Under the pieces are notes generated by a model, which did no database searches, had not been told where the DNA came from, and saw only the letters and a list, made by a program, of their open reading frames with translations. Both the position numbers and the translations under genes were made by a program. A stretch of 64,000 nucleotides of DNA from Hydrogenophaga palleronii NBRC 102513 (GTDB lineage Bacteria > Pseudomonadota > Gammaproteobacteria > Burkholderiales > Burkholderiaceae_C): NCBI RefSeq assembly GCF_001571225.1, contig NZ_BCTJ01000009.1, forward strand, positions 1-64,000. The letters are read 5' to 3'. This document shows positions 27,788 to 35,980 of this stretch, piece by piece; positions within the stretch are counted from its first letter, which is position 1; every line of letters begins with the position of its first letter.

Positions 27788-28720
27788 TCAGTGGGCCGCG
27801 GCAATCGGTATGACTGCCTTGGGCGCCGAAGCGTTCCCCACCGGGGCCGGCCAGTCCGTGGCCGCTGCCGCTTCGCCGGCGCCCGCTTTCGGCAGGGGCT
27901 CGTCGTCAAAGGCCTTGTCGCCGTTCTCGTCGGCCTCGCCGGTGGCCTTGATGGTTTCAAAAGGAAACAGCGCGCGGTCCATCAGGTGGCTGGGCACGAT
28001 GTTCTGCAAGGCGGTGAACATGTTCTCGACCCGGCCCGGGAAGCGCTGCTCCCAGTCCTTGAGCATCAGGCCGACCTGCTTGCGCTGCAGGTTTTCCTGG
28101 CTGCCGCACAGCGTGCAGGGAATGATGGGGAACTCGCGGATCTCGGCCCAGCGGATCAGGTCCTTCTCGGGCACATAGGCCATCGGGCGGATCACCACGT
28201 GCTTGCCGTCGTCGCTCACCAGCTTGGGCGGCATGCCCTTGAGTTTGGCGCCGAAGAACATGTTGAGCAGCAGCGTCTGCAGGATGTCGTCGCGGTGGTG
28301 ACCGAGCGCGATCTTGGTCGCGCCCAGCTCGTCCGCCACGCGGTACAGGATGCCGCGGCGCAGCCGGCTGCACAGGCTGCACATGGTCTTGCCTTCGGGG
28401 ATCACGCGCTTGACGATGGAGTACGTGTCCTGGTTCTCGATGTGGAACTTCACGCCCAGCTTGGTCAGGTAGGCGGGCAGGATGTCGGCCGGGAAGCCGG
28501 GCTGCTTCTGGTCGAGGTTGACCACGATCAGCTCGAAGCGCACCGGTGCGCGCGCCTGCAGCTTCTGCAGGATGTCGAGCATGCCGTAGCTGTCCTTGCC
28601 GCCCGAGAGGCAGACCATGACGCGGTCGCCTTCTTCGATCATGTTGTAGTCCACGATCGCGCGGCCGACCTCGCGGCACAGGCGTTTTTCGAGTTTGTGG
28701 TTTTCGAATTCGATGTTCAT
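27788..28720 (-). CDS. ttcA: tRNA 2-thiocytidine(32) synthetase TtcA
   Basis: A 310-aa iron-sulfur enzyme that thiolates cytidine 32 of certain tRNAs using ATP. The PP-loop [10 protein letters not shown] and the two cluster-binding CxxC motifs ([11 protein letters not shown] and [13 protein letters not shown]) are intact, with the third conserved segment [20 protein letters not shown]. The last 45 residues are an alanine-rich tail absent from many relatives. Its ATG overlaps the stop of the upstream ATPase gene (ATGA). Confidence 0.97.
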   Translation of the reverse strand: MNIEFENHKLEKRLCREVGRAIVDYNMIEEGDRVMVCLSGGKDSYGMLDILQKLQARAPVRFELIVVNLDQKQPGFPADILPAYLTKLGVKFHIENQDTYSIVKRVIPEGKTMCSLCSRLRRGILYRVADELGATKIALGHHRDDILQTLLLNMFFGAKLKGMPPKLVSDDGKHVVIRPMAYVPEKDLIRWAEIREFPIIPCTLCGSQENLQRKQVGLMLKDWEQRFPGRVENMFTALQNIVPSHLMDRALFPFETIKATGEADENGDKAFDDEPLPKAGAGEAAAATDWPAPVGNASAPKAVIPIAAAH

Positions 28721-29937
28721 CGCGGTTCTCTTCGGGTAAGTGACTCGGGCTCGCGCCAGGCGTTCCCCGGCATGATGCGCTGCATGAAGGCGGCGAACAT
28801 GGGCACGGTGAATGCCGTGTCGCCGTGGGTGGGGCTCCAGACCATGCCCTTGCCGATCAGGGTACTTCGGGTGGGTGCCAGCGAGGACACTTTTTCATCC
28901 AGGCAGGCCGCCACGTCTCCCGAGCGGTGCGGGCCGTCGCCGAGTTCGGCCATGGCGCGCAGGTAGCGTTTTTCCTTCGGCGTGCAGCGGTCGAAGCGCA
29001 CGCGGAAGAAGCCTTCGTCCAGCGCGGCCACGGCGGTGATGCTGGCCTTGCGCACCACGTCGATCCCGATCGGGCTGTTGTCCGCCGCCAGCCAGGTGTG
29101 GCTGCCCCAGGTCTGCAGGAAATAGGCATAACCCTGGCTCAGGCGCAGGATCTCGTGCAGCGCCGGTGCGGTGATGGCCACACCTTCGTCGCGCAGGGGG
29201 ATTTCGATCGCCTGCATCGCGGCCTCGGGGGGCAGGGCACCGATGACCGGGAAGTCGAACAGGCGCTCGGCATACGACTTGGCGTTGCCGAGCTGACCAC
29301 GCAGCTGCGGCAGGCCGGCGCCCACCAGCACCACCGGCAACTGGCGCTGCGAGGTGCGGTGCAGGGCGGTGATGAGGGCCGCCAGCTGTGCCTCCGGCAC
29401 GTACTGCAGCTCGTCGATGAACATCGCCAGCGCGGTGTCGGCCGCCTTGGCCGCCAGGCCCACCTGCTCCATCAGGGCCTGCAGGTCGTGCTCCAGGTCG
29501 CCGTTGTCGGCCAGGCCGGGTTCGGCCTCGTAGTCCAGGCCGACCTCGATGTCGTTGTAGGTGACTTTCAGGCGGCTGGCGAAGCCGGCCAGCGCGCGCA
29601 GGCCGCGAATGGCGAGGTCGCGTGCGGCCTCTTTCTGGCTCAGGCGCAGGAGGGCCTGGCGCAGCTGCGGCGCCAGCAGCGCGGGCAGAGAGCGGCCTTC
29701 GGGCGCTTCCAGCCGCACGGTCTGGATGCCGGCCATCTCGGCATCGTCGCGCACGCGGTCCAGCAGCACCGTCTTGCCGACACCACGCAGGCCCACCAGC
29801 ATGGCGCTCTTGGCCGGGCGACCGATGCGCGCGCGCTCCAGCGCCACGCGCAGCGACTCACGCAACGCATCGCGGCCAGCCAGCTCGGGCGGCGGCGTGC
29901 CGGCACCGGGGGCGAAGGGGTTGCGAATCGGGTTCAT
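28717..29937 (-). CDS. AAA-type P-loop ATPase with C-terminal winged-helix-like part
   Basis: A 406-aa ATPase of the Arch_ATPase/COG1672-like style. The N-terminal [20 protein letters not shown] is typical, with Walker [15 protein letters not shown], Walker [10 protein letters not shown] and an arginine-bearing sensor GAGLPQL. The C-terminal quarter ([20 protein letters not shown] and [20 protein letters not shown]) looks like a winged helix. The ATG at 29937 has no Shine-Dalgarno site, but a -10-like TAGAAT lies 7 bases upstream, so the mRNA is probably leaderless. A 35-bp palindrome overlaps the promoter, suggesting tight control, perhaps by the protein itself. The cellular role of the family is not established. 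Confidence 0.87.
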   Translation of the reverse strand: MNPIRNPFAPGAGTPPPELAGRDALRESLRVALERARIGRPAKSAMLVGLRGVGKTVLLDRVRDDAEMAGIQTVRLEAPEGRSLPALLAPQLRQALLRLSQKEAARDLAIRGLRALAGFASRLKVTYNDIEVGLDYEAEPGLADNGDLEHDLQALMEQVGLAAKAADTALAMFIDELQYVPEAQLAALITALHRTSQRQLPVVLVGAGLPQLRGQLGNAKSYAERLFDFPVIGALPPEAAMQAIEIPLRDEGVAITAPALHEILRLSQGYAYFLQTWGSHTWLAADNSPIGIDVVRKASITAVAALDEGFFRVRFDRCTPKEKRYLRAMAELGDGPHRSGDVAACLDEKVSSLAPTRSTLIGKGMVWSPTHGDTAFTVPMFAAFMQRIMPGNAWREPESLTRREPR

Positions 29938-29944
29938 GGCCGCG

Positions 29945-29950
29945 ATTCTA
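29945..29950 (-). promoter_or_regulatory. Putative -10 box of a leaderless promoter
   Basis: TAGAAT on the minus strand ends 7 bases before the ATPase ATG, placing the predicted transcription start at or next to the start codon. The -35 at 17-bp spacing (TTCAGT, 29968-29973) is weak and lies inside the palindrome. Confidence 0.45.
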
Positions 29951-29956
29951 CCGAAG

Positions 29957-29991
29957 TTCGATAAATTACTGAATTCCAGTAATTTGCCGAA
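29957..29991. promoter_or_regulatory. 35-bp AT-rich palindrome upstream of the ATPase gene
   Basis: The core is aaattactg (29963-29971), aattc, cagtaattt (29977-29985), perfect 9-bp arms around a 5-bp centre. It is extended by outer arms ttcg (29957-29960) and cgaa (29988-29991), each two bases out. In total 14 of 17 positions per arm pair. In this GC-rich window it is the most conspicuous dyad and very likely an operator. Confidence 0.75.
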
Positions 29992-30071
29992 TATCACTTG
30001 ATCTGAGGTAAATACCCCTTATCAAGCCGCTGCCGGGCCAGGGCGACAGCGGATCGCCCGGGCCATCTCCT

Positions 30072-31400
30072 TCAGGTCAGTGCCAGCGACAGCGCTGGAA
30101 ATACGGCCACCAGCAGCAGGACGAACAGCATGGCGCCCACGTATGGCAGCGAGCCCGCGAAGATCGACTCCACAGAGACCTTGGGGTCGTTGAGGGTGGA
30201 CTTCACGGTGAACACCGAGATGCCGAAGGGCGGCGTGAGCAGGCCGATCTCCACCGCAAGCACCGTGATGACACCGAAGTGGATCAGGTTGAAGCCCAAC
30301 TCGGTGGCGATGGGAACGGCCACGGGCGTCATGATCAGCAGCATGGAGCTGGAGTCCAGGATCATGCCGAGCGTCAGCACGATGAAGATGTAGATCAGCA
30401 GGAAACCGGTGGGGCCGAGCCCGGCGCTCTGCACCATGTCGCTGATGGCCATCGGAACGCCCGCCACCGAGAGCATGCGGCTGTAGAACCCGGCAGCGAT
30501 GAGCAGGATCAGGATGGTCACCGAGATGCTGCCGGTTTCGTGCAGCACGCGCCAGAGCTTGCCCTGGCCCAGGCTGCGTCGCGACAGGGCGACCAGGAAA
30601 GCGCCGAAGGCGCCAATGCCGCCGGCCTCGGTGGGTGTGAACAGGCCGCTGTAGAGACCGCCGAGCACGAGCACCACCAGCAGCACGATGGGCACCAGCT
30701 TGCCGGCCATCTGCGCGCTGGTGAGCACGGCGCCGGCGCTGCGCTGCAGCGAGGCGTCGCGCTGGCGCTTGAGGTCGTAGACCATGCCGGGCGCGTACGT
30801 GGCCATGAGCACGATCATCACCACGAACACCACGGCCAGCATGAAGCCCGGGATGATGCCGGCGATGAACAGGGTGCCGATGGATTGTTCCGCCAGCACG
30901 CCGTAGATGATGAACAGCAGACTGGGCGGGATCATCATGCCCAGCACCGAGCTGCCCGCCACCGTGCCGGCGGCGAAGGCGGTGCGATAGCCGTGGTTCA
31001 CCATCTCCGGCACGGCCACGCGCGTGAACACGGCGGCCGACGCAATCGACACGCCGGTGACGGCGGCGAACACCGTGTTGGCCGCGACCGTGGCCACACC
31101 CAGGCCACCGCGCACACGCCGCAATAGCGCATCGGCCACATCGAAGGTGTCCTTGCCCACGTTCGATACCGAGACCAGCAGCCCCATCAGCACGAACAGC
31201 GGGATGGTGGCAAAGATGTAGTCGGCCACACCGTTGTAGGCCGAGAGGTAGAACAGCCGCATGGCCATCTGCACGTCTTCGCGCATCAGCCAGATACCGG
31301 CGAAGCCGATGCCGATGAGGGCGATGGCGATGTGCACGCCCATCAGCACCAGCACGACCAGCGCGCCGATCAGAACGCCGCCGAATTCAAGTTCTGTCAT
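30072..31400 (-). CDS. dctM: TRAP transporter large permease (DctM)
   Basis: A 442-aa inner-membrane subunit of a tripartite ATP-independent periplasmic transporter. About 12 hydrophobic segments are visible, with family motifs IPLFVLMGLLVS, ASSAAVFTRVAVPEM-like ASAAVFTRVAVPEMVNHG, and GMMIPPSLLFIIYGVLAEQS. It uses the sodium or proton gradient to import an organic acid delivered by DctP. Its ATG overlaps the dctQ stop (ATGA). It is the last gene of the unit tetR-dctP-dctQ-dctM. Confidence 0.95.
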   Translation of the reverse strand: MTELEFGGVLIGALVVLVLMGVHIAIALIGIGFAGIWLMREDVQMAMRLFYLSAYNGVADYIFATIPLFVLMGLLVSVSNVGKDTFDVADALLRRVRGGLGVATVAANTVFAAVTGVSIASAAVFTRVAVPEMVNHGYRTAFAAGTVAGSSVLGMMIPPSLLFIIYGVLAEQSIGTLFIAGIIPGFMLAVVFVVMIVLMATYAPGMVYDLKRQRDASLQRSAGAVLTSAQMAGKLVPIVLLVVLVLGGLYSGLFTPTEAGGIGAFGAFLVALSRRSLGQGKLWRVLHETGSISVTILILLIAAGFYSRMLSVAGVPMAISDMVQSAGLGPTGFLLIYIFIVLTLGMILDSSSMLLIMTPVAVPIATELGFNLIHFGVITVLAVEIGLLTPPFGISVFTVKSTLNDPKVSVESIFAGSLPYVGAMLFVLLLVAVFPALSLALT

Positions 31401-31957
31401 GTGGGTTCTCCGGACTCGCCGGCGTGGCGCCAGAGCGAGGGAATTTGAAGCAGGTACGCGCCTGCGGCCATCACCGAGCCACCCACGATGAGTGCGCGAA
31501 ACGGCCAGGTGGGCACGGTGTACACGCCCTGCACACCGAAGAACTCGCTGGTGCTCCAGGCTTGCGTGAACTCGGGCCAGGCGATGAAGGCCAGGGCGAC
31601 GAACAGTGCCGCACCGAGCAGGGCGTTGCCCACTTCGAGCAGGCGCAGGGTGGTGCGCGAGCGTTTGCCGATCACGCGCAGCAGGAAGTCGCTGCGCGTC
31701 ATGCGGCCCGCGCAGATCGCTGCCGCGAGCTGCAGGAAGACGATGGACGCCACCGAACGTGCCGCGAATTCGGCCACGCCGGTGATGGGATGGTCAAAGA
31801 AGTTGCGGCCGGCCACGTCGGCCACCACCAGCAACATCATGAGAAAGATCCACACCGTGCCGACTGCGGCGAGCACGCGCGCAATGCCTTGCAGGGGATG
31901 GGTTGCCGCGGGCGCGGCGGCCGCGCCGTCGGCGGCGAGCTCAGGTTCGTTTTGCAC
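31397..31957 (-). CDS. dctQ: TRAP transporter small permease (DctQ)
   Basis: A 186-aa membrane subunit with four hydrophobic segments and the typical VWIFLMMLLVVADVAGRNFFDHPI and SDFLLRVIG. It starts with GTG at 31957, supported by agaggtga at ribosome-binding distance. The stop overlaps dctM. A strong hairpin separates it from dctP. Confidence 0.93.
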   Translation of the reverse strand: MQNEPELAADGAAAAPAATHPLQGIARVLAAVGTVWIFLMMLLVVADVAGRNFFDHPITGVAEFAARSVASIVFLQLAAAICAGRMTRSDFLLRVIGKRSRTTLRLLEVGNALLGAALFVALAFIAWPEFTQAWSTSEFFGVQGVYTVPTWPFRALIVGGSVMAAGAYLLQIPSLWRHAGESGEPT

Positions 31958-31977
31958 GGATCACCTCTGGGGGAAGG

Positions 31978-32004
31978 CGCCCCGCGCCGGACTGGCGCGG
32001 GGCG
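31978..32004 (-). promoter_or_regulatory. Intercistronic hairpin between dctP and dctQ
   Basis: An 11-bp perfect GC stem (31978-31988 with 31994-32004, 5-base loop) lies in the 60-bp gap after the dctP stop. There is no U-tract, so it more likely stabilises the receptor part of the transcript, giving more DctP than permease, a common TRAP arrangement. Confidence 0.6.
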
Positions 32005-32017
32005 GGAGAGGGCGCTC

Positions 32018-33079
32018 TCAGCGGTTCTGGCCGTCCCAGTCGCGCAGGGGCTTCACGCCACGCGCACGCAGTTCGTCGAAGTAGGCCTTGAGCACGGCCT
32101 TGCCGTTCTCGCCCGTGGCTTGCAACCAGGGCTGCACGATGTTGGGCAGGCCGTTGACCCACTTGGCCTTCTCGGCCGGGGGCAGGTCGCTGATCTGCAG
32201 GCCGGCGGCCTTCATGGTTTCCAGGGCCGCGTTGGCGGTCTTGGTGACGTGCGCGCCGTGCGCCTTGGAAGCAGCCTTGCCGGCCTGGACGAAGGCGTCC
32301 TGCACATCCTTGGGCAGGTTGTCGAAGAAGCGCTTGTTGGCGGCCACGCTGCCGAAGTACATCGCGCCAATGTCAACCCGCGTGAGGTGCTTCGCAACTT
32401 CGTACACCCGCGCCGGGCCGATGCCGCTGGCGAACGACAGGGCGCCCTGCGTCACGCCGGTCTGGATGTTGGTGTAGTAGGTGGTGAGTGCGCCATCCAC
32501 CGGCGTGGAGCCGGTTTCGCGCAGCCAGTTGGCCGACGTGCCTGGTGCGTTGATCTTCTTGTTCTGAAGATCGGCCATGGTGCGGATCGGGAAGTTGGCG
32601 TAGATGTCATAGGTGTCGGTGATCAGCGAGGACAGCGGCACCATGTTCTGCGTGGCCCAGCTGTTGCGCAGCGCGGGCACGGTCACGTTGAGCTTGTCGA
32701 AAATCTCGATCATCAGCTCGTGGTTGGTGGTGGCGAAGGGCGTGAAGTAGGTGACGTTCTGCAGCGGCATGGCCGAGTTTTCCCAGACCGTGCCCACCAT
32801 CCCGACGTCCACGATGCCGTCGCGCACCGCGGCGCGCGTGTCGGTGAACTTGTAGAGCGTGCCGCCATAGTTCTCGCGCCAGCGCACCTCGTACTTCCCG
32901 CCGCCGGCCTTGAGGATGCGGTCCACCTCTGGCTGGAATGCCTCCTTCATGGCGTAGGCCCAGATGTTGGTCGTGGGGTGGCTGGAGCCGATGTTGACGG
33001 TGATGCGTTGCTGCGCGGCGGCTGGCAGCGCGGCACCCAGGGCCAGCAGGCCCGCAGCGGTGAGGGTGGCGAATTTCAT
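32018..33079 (-). CDS. dctP: TRAP transporter substrate-binding protein (DctP)
   Basis: A 353-aa periplasmic receptor with a signal peptide (MKFATLTAAGLLALGAALPA, cleaved near AAAQQ). The central part GTSANWLRETGSTPV and TGVTQGALSFASGIGPARVY covers the region where TRAP receptors hold the carboxylate of the ligand, although the usual arginine position is not certain. The gene lies 36 bp after tetR in the same direction. The ligand is presumably the substrate or precursor of the neighbouring molybdenum hydroxylase. Confidence 0.93.
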   Translation of the reverse strand: MKFATLTAAGLLALGAALPAAAQQRITVNIGSSHPTTNIWAYAMKEAFQPEVDRILKAGGGKYEVRWRENYGGTLYKFTDTRAAVRDGIVDVGMVGTVWENSAMPLQNVTYFTPFATTNHELMIEIFDKLNVTVPALRNSWATQNMVPLSSLITDTYDIYANFPIRTMADLQNKKINAPGTSANWLRETGSTPVDGALTTYYTNIQTGVTQGALSFASGIGPARVYEVAKHLTRVDIGAMYFGSVAANKRFFDNLPKDVQDAFVQAGKAASKAHGAHVTKTANAALETMKAAGLQISDLPPAEKAKWVNGLPNIVQPWLQATGENGKAVLKAYFDELRARGVKPLRDWDGQNR

Positions 33080-33115
33080 GGGCGTTGTCTCCTTCTTTTG
33101 TATGGGTGGAATGGC

Positions 33116-33832
33116 TCAGCGAGCCGGGGGGGTCTTGGCCGGCTCAAGCAGATCGCGGCTGGACTGCAGGTAGCCGCGCACGCGGTCACGCACCAAGGCT
33201 TCGTCACAGGTCTCGTGCATGGCATCGCTGTGCACGTCCTGGCCATAGATCCAGCGGCGGATCGAGATGTAGAACATGCCGCCGTGCAGACCCATGAGCA
33301 GTTCCAGCTCGCGCTCGCTGGGCTTGGCGCGCGAGGTGGAACCGCGAAAACGCCGCGTCTCGCGGACGAGGCGCGGGAACAGGCGCTCGCGCAGCATCGC
33401 GAAGAAGCGGTCGGAGATGGCGTGGTCCATCAGACCCGAAAACATGAGGATGCGAACGAACTCGCGCGAAAGCGCGTTGTTCACGTAGTCCGCATAGAAG
33501 GCGGTGAACTTGTCCTCGACATCGATCTTCGGGTTGTCGAGCAGTGCATCCCAACTGTCGCGCCAGCGGCCTTCGAACACGTCGAGGTAGACGCGGTCGA
33601 TCAAGGCCTGCTTGGTGGGGAAGTAGTGGTAGAGCAGCGCGTGTGTCACGCCGATGCTCTTGGCCAGATCGCGCAGCTGGGCACCAAAGCCGTGGGATGC
33701 AAAAAACTGGATCGCGCCATCGACGATCTGGCGCTCGCGCTCGTTCACGCTGAGCCGCCGGCGCGCGGGTGCTCCCTCGACAGTGGTGGTGGCGAGTTTC
33801 TGCTGTTGATCAGGGTTTTTCTGTATGCGCAC
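33116..33832 (-). CDS. TetR family transcriptional regulator
   Basis: A 238-aa regulator with an N-terminal helix-turn-helix (QIVDGAIQFFASHGFGAQLR through VTHALLYHYFPTKQAL) and an all-helical ligand domain. The GTG at 33832 is taken as start; no Shine-Dalgarno is seen, and a later GTG at about residue 29 is possible. The 47-bp dyad begins five bases upstream of this start. It heads the minus-strand TRAP unit and diverges from coxG, so it probably represses both halves until a ligand appears. Confidence 0.88.
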   Translation of the reverse strand: MRIQKNPDQQQKLATTTVEGAPARRRLSVNERERQIVDGAIQFFASHGFGAQLRDLAKSIGVTHALLYHYFPTKQALIDRVYLDVFEGRWRDSWDALLDNPKIDVEDKFTAFYADYVNNALSREFVRILMFSGLMDHAISDRFFAMLRERLFPRLVRETRRFRGSTSRAKPSERELELLMGLHGGMFYISIRRWIYGQDVHSDAMHETCDEALVRDRVRGYLQSSRDLLEPAKTPPAR

Positions 33833-33836
33833 TCTA

Positions 33837-33883
33837 TTTACCAAAAGGTCAATGAGACATAGTATTGTTGAACGGTTGGTAAA
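33837..33883. promoter_or_regulatory. 47-bp dyad between tetR and coxG
   Basis: The outer arms are tttaccaa (33837-33844) and ttggtaaa (33876-33883). Inward of each is a G-N-TCAA element, so the two halves match at 16 of 23 positions. It occupies most of the 93-bp divergent gap and is the obvious operator for the adjacent TetR protein. Confidence 0.7.
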
Positions 33884-33925
33884 CAAGCGCACCCGTGAAA
33901 ACCCGGGGGCCAAAAGAAAACACAC

Positions 33926-34606
33926 ATGGAACTCAACGGAGACATCCTGATGGCGGCACCTCGCAACGAGGTCTGGGCTGCCATCAACAATCCCGCGGTG
34001 CTGGCGCGCTGCATCCCTGGCTGCGAAAGCATGGACGCCACCAGCGATACCGAGCGCACGGCGCGCGTCGCGGTGAAGATCGGTCCGGTGCGAGCCCGCT
34101 TTACCGGCCACATCCGCATGCAGGACGTGCGGCCGGGTGAGGGCTGCACGCTGCAGTTCGAAGGCTCGGGCGGTGCCGCGGGCATGGCCAAGGGCCAGTC
34201 CAGCGTGTCGCTCAGCGACGAAGGAGATGGCACGCGACTGCGTTACACGGCCCAGGCGTCGGTGGGCGGCAAGCTCGGCCAGGTGGGCGGCCGCATGATC
34301 GATGCGGCGGCCAAGCAGATGGCCGACCAGTTCTTTGTCGCGCTGCAATCCGAGCTCGCGCCGCGCGAAGAAGCGCCAGCCGCGCCGCCCGAAACGCCGG
34401 CGGGCGATGCACCGCCTGCGGCCTCGGGCCACGGCGAGGCGGCACCAGCGGCGGCGCCTGCCCGCACGGCACCCGTGACCGTGCGCGGCGCGGCGGCTCC
34501 TGTTGCCCCCGCCGCGGGCAGTGAAGGCGTTCGCGTGCTCTGGTTCGCCTTGGGTGCGCTGTCCACCGGCTTCGGCGTGTGGATCGCTTCCGTTCTGTTC
34601 GTCTGA
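33926..34606 (+). CDS. coxG: CoxG-like SRPBCC protein
   Basis: A 226-aa protein with an N-terminal SRPBCC/CoxG domain (residues 1-145; MELNGDILMAAPRNEVWAAI and IPGCESMD are hallmarks), an Ala/Pro-rich linker and a C-terminal hydrophobic segment (about residues 205-225, WFALGALSTGFGVWIASVLF). In CO oxidisers CoxG anchors the enzyme to the membrane; here it likely tethers the molybdenum hydroxylase encoded downstream. It is the first gene of the plus-strand operon and is 10 bp from the next start. Confidence 0.92.
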   Translation: MELNGDILMAAPRNEVWAAINNPAVLARCIPGCESMDATSDTERTARVAVKIGPVRARFTGHIRMQDVRPGEGCTLQFEGSGGAAGMAKGQSSVSLSDEGDGTRLRYTAQASVGGKLGQVGGRMIDAAAKQMADQFFVALQSELAPREEAPAAPPETPAGDAPPAASGHGEAAPAAAPARTAPVTVRGAAAPVAPAAGSEGVRVLWFALGALSTGFGVWIASVLFV

Positions 34607-34616
34607 GGAGACCGCC

Positions 34617-35471
34617 TTGAAGGCCGCTGCATTCGACTACATCAAGGCGCATTCGATCACCCAGGTGTTCGATCTGCTCCAGACCCACGGCGACGACGCG
34701 CGCGTGCTAGCCGGTGGCCAGACGCTCATGGCCACGCTCAACATGCGGCTTTCAGAGCCGGCGCTGGTGATCGACATCACCGGGCTTGCGGCGCTGCGCG
34801 GCATCGAGCAACGCGGCGACGTGCTGCGCATCGGTGCGCTTGCCACACACACGCAAATCGAGCAGAGCGCCCTGGTCGCGCGGCTGGCACCGCTGCTCAC
34901 CGAAGCGGCGCCGCACATCGCTCACCGCGCCATTCGCAACAGCGGCACCTGGGGCGGCTCCCTCGCCTATGCCGACCCGGCCGCGGAGTGGCCCGCCTGC
35001 CTGCTGGCTTTGGGTGGCACGGTGGTCGCGCAGGGACCGGCCGGCGAGCGCCGCATCGCGGCCGATGACTTCTTCACCGGCCTGTACGCGACCGCACTGC
35101 AGCCGGAAGAAATCATCATCGCGAGCGAGTTGCCCATTGCGACCGAGCACCAGTGGCAAGGCATGTTGCAGCTCGCGCGGCGCCACGGCGACTACGCCAT
35201 CGTGGGCCTGGCGGCCTCGGCGCAGCGGCAGGGGGGTGTGCTGCGCGCGCCGCGCCTGGCGTTCATGGGCGTGGGCATCACACCCTGGCGGGCGCGCGAA
35301 ACCGAGGCGGTGCTGGATGGCAAAACCCTCGACGACGCCACCCTGACCCGCGCCGTGGCCGCCTTGCGTGAGGAGATCGAGCCCTTGCCCGACCTCACCA
35401 ACACCCCTGACACCAAGCGCCACCTGGCCGGCGTGTTGCTGCAGCGCCTGCTGGCTTCGGCCCGCACCTGA
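34617..35471 (+). CDS. Molybdenum hydroxylase FAD-binding subunit (CoxM-like)
   Basis: A 284-aa medium subunit that passes electrons from the iron-sulfur clusters to FAD and on to an acceptor. FAD-binding motifs AGGQTLMATLNMRL and the second element RNSGTWGGSLAYADPAAEWP are present. The start is TTG at 34617, supported by gaggaga eight bases upstream. The C-terminal CO dehydrogenase flavoprotein domain ends in DTKRHLAGVLLQRLL. Confidence 0.94.
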   Translation: MKAAAFDYIKAHSITQVFDLLQTHGDDARVLAGGQTLMATLNMRLSEPALVIDITGLAALRGIEQRGDVLRIGALATHTQIEQSALVARLAPLLTEAAPHIAHRAIRNSGTWGGSLAYADPAAEWPACLLALGGTVVAQGPAGERRIAADDFFTGLYATALQPEEIIIASELPIATEHQWQGMLQLARRHGDYAIVGLAASAQRQGGVLRAPRLAFMGVGITPWRARETEAVLDGKTLDDATLTRAVAALREEIEPLPDLTNTPDTKRHLAGVLLQRLLASART

Positions 35472-35499
35472 CAAGAGAAGAAGAGCGAGAAGAATCCCC

Positions 35500-35979
35500 A
35501 TGCCCGACCTGTTTCCCCTCCAAGTCACCATCAACGGCCAGACGCGCCGCTGCTCCGTCGAGCCGCGCACCCACCTGGTGGATTTCCTGCGCGAGGACAT
35601 CGGCCTCAAGGGCAGCCACCTCGGCTGTGAACACGGCGTGTGCGGCGCCTGCACCGTCGAGCTCAACGGCCAGATCGTGCGCGGTTGCCTCACCCTGGCG
35701 GTGCAGGCCGATGGCGGCACCGTGCAGACCATCGAGGGCCTGAGCCAGAGCGGCACGGTCCGCGACCTGCAGCAGGCCTTCATCGCGCGCAATGCGCTGC
35801 AATGCGGCTTCTGCACCTCGGGCATGCTGATGGCCGCCAAGGAGCTGATCGAGACGCGCCCCGAGGCCACCCGCACCGAGGTGCGTGACTGGATCTCTGG
35901 CAACTACTGCCGCTGCACCGGCTACCACGCCATCGTCGATGCGATCTGCGACGTGCTGCGCCAGCGCAAGGAGAGCTGA
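35500..35979 (+). CDS. Molybdenum hydroxylase 2Fe-2S subunit (CoxS-like)
   Basis: A 159-aa small subunit carrying two [2Fe-2S] clusters. The plant-ferredoxin-type cluster uses LGCEHGVCGACTVELNG plus a later Cys in VRGCLTL, and the helical cluster uses QCGFCTSGML and NYCRCTGYH. It links the molybdenum site to the flavoprotein subunit. It lies one base before the large-subunit start. Confidence 0.97.
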   Translation: MPDLFPLQVTINGQTRRCSVEPRTHLVDFLREDIGLKGSHLGCEHGVCGACTVELNGQIVRGCLTLAVQADGGTVQTIEGLSQSGTVRDLQQAFIARNALQCGFCTSGMLMAAKELIETRPEATRTEVRDWISGNYCRCTGYHAIVDAICDVLRQRKES

Positions 35980-35980
35980 C

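Noticed and set aside
31424..33862. 812-codon plus-strand open frame opposite dctQ, dctP and tetR
   Set aside because: No recognisable domain; the minus-strand TRAP and TetR genes explain the region.
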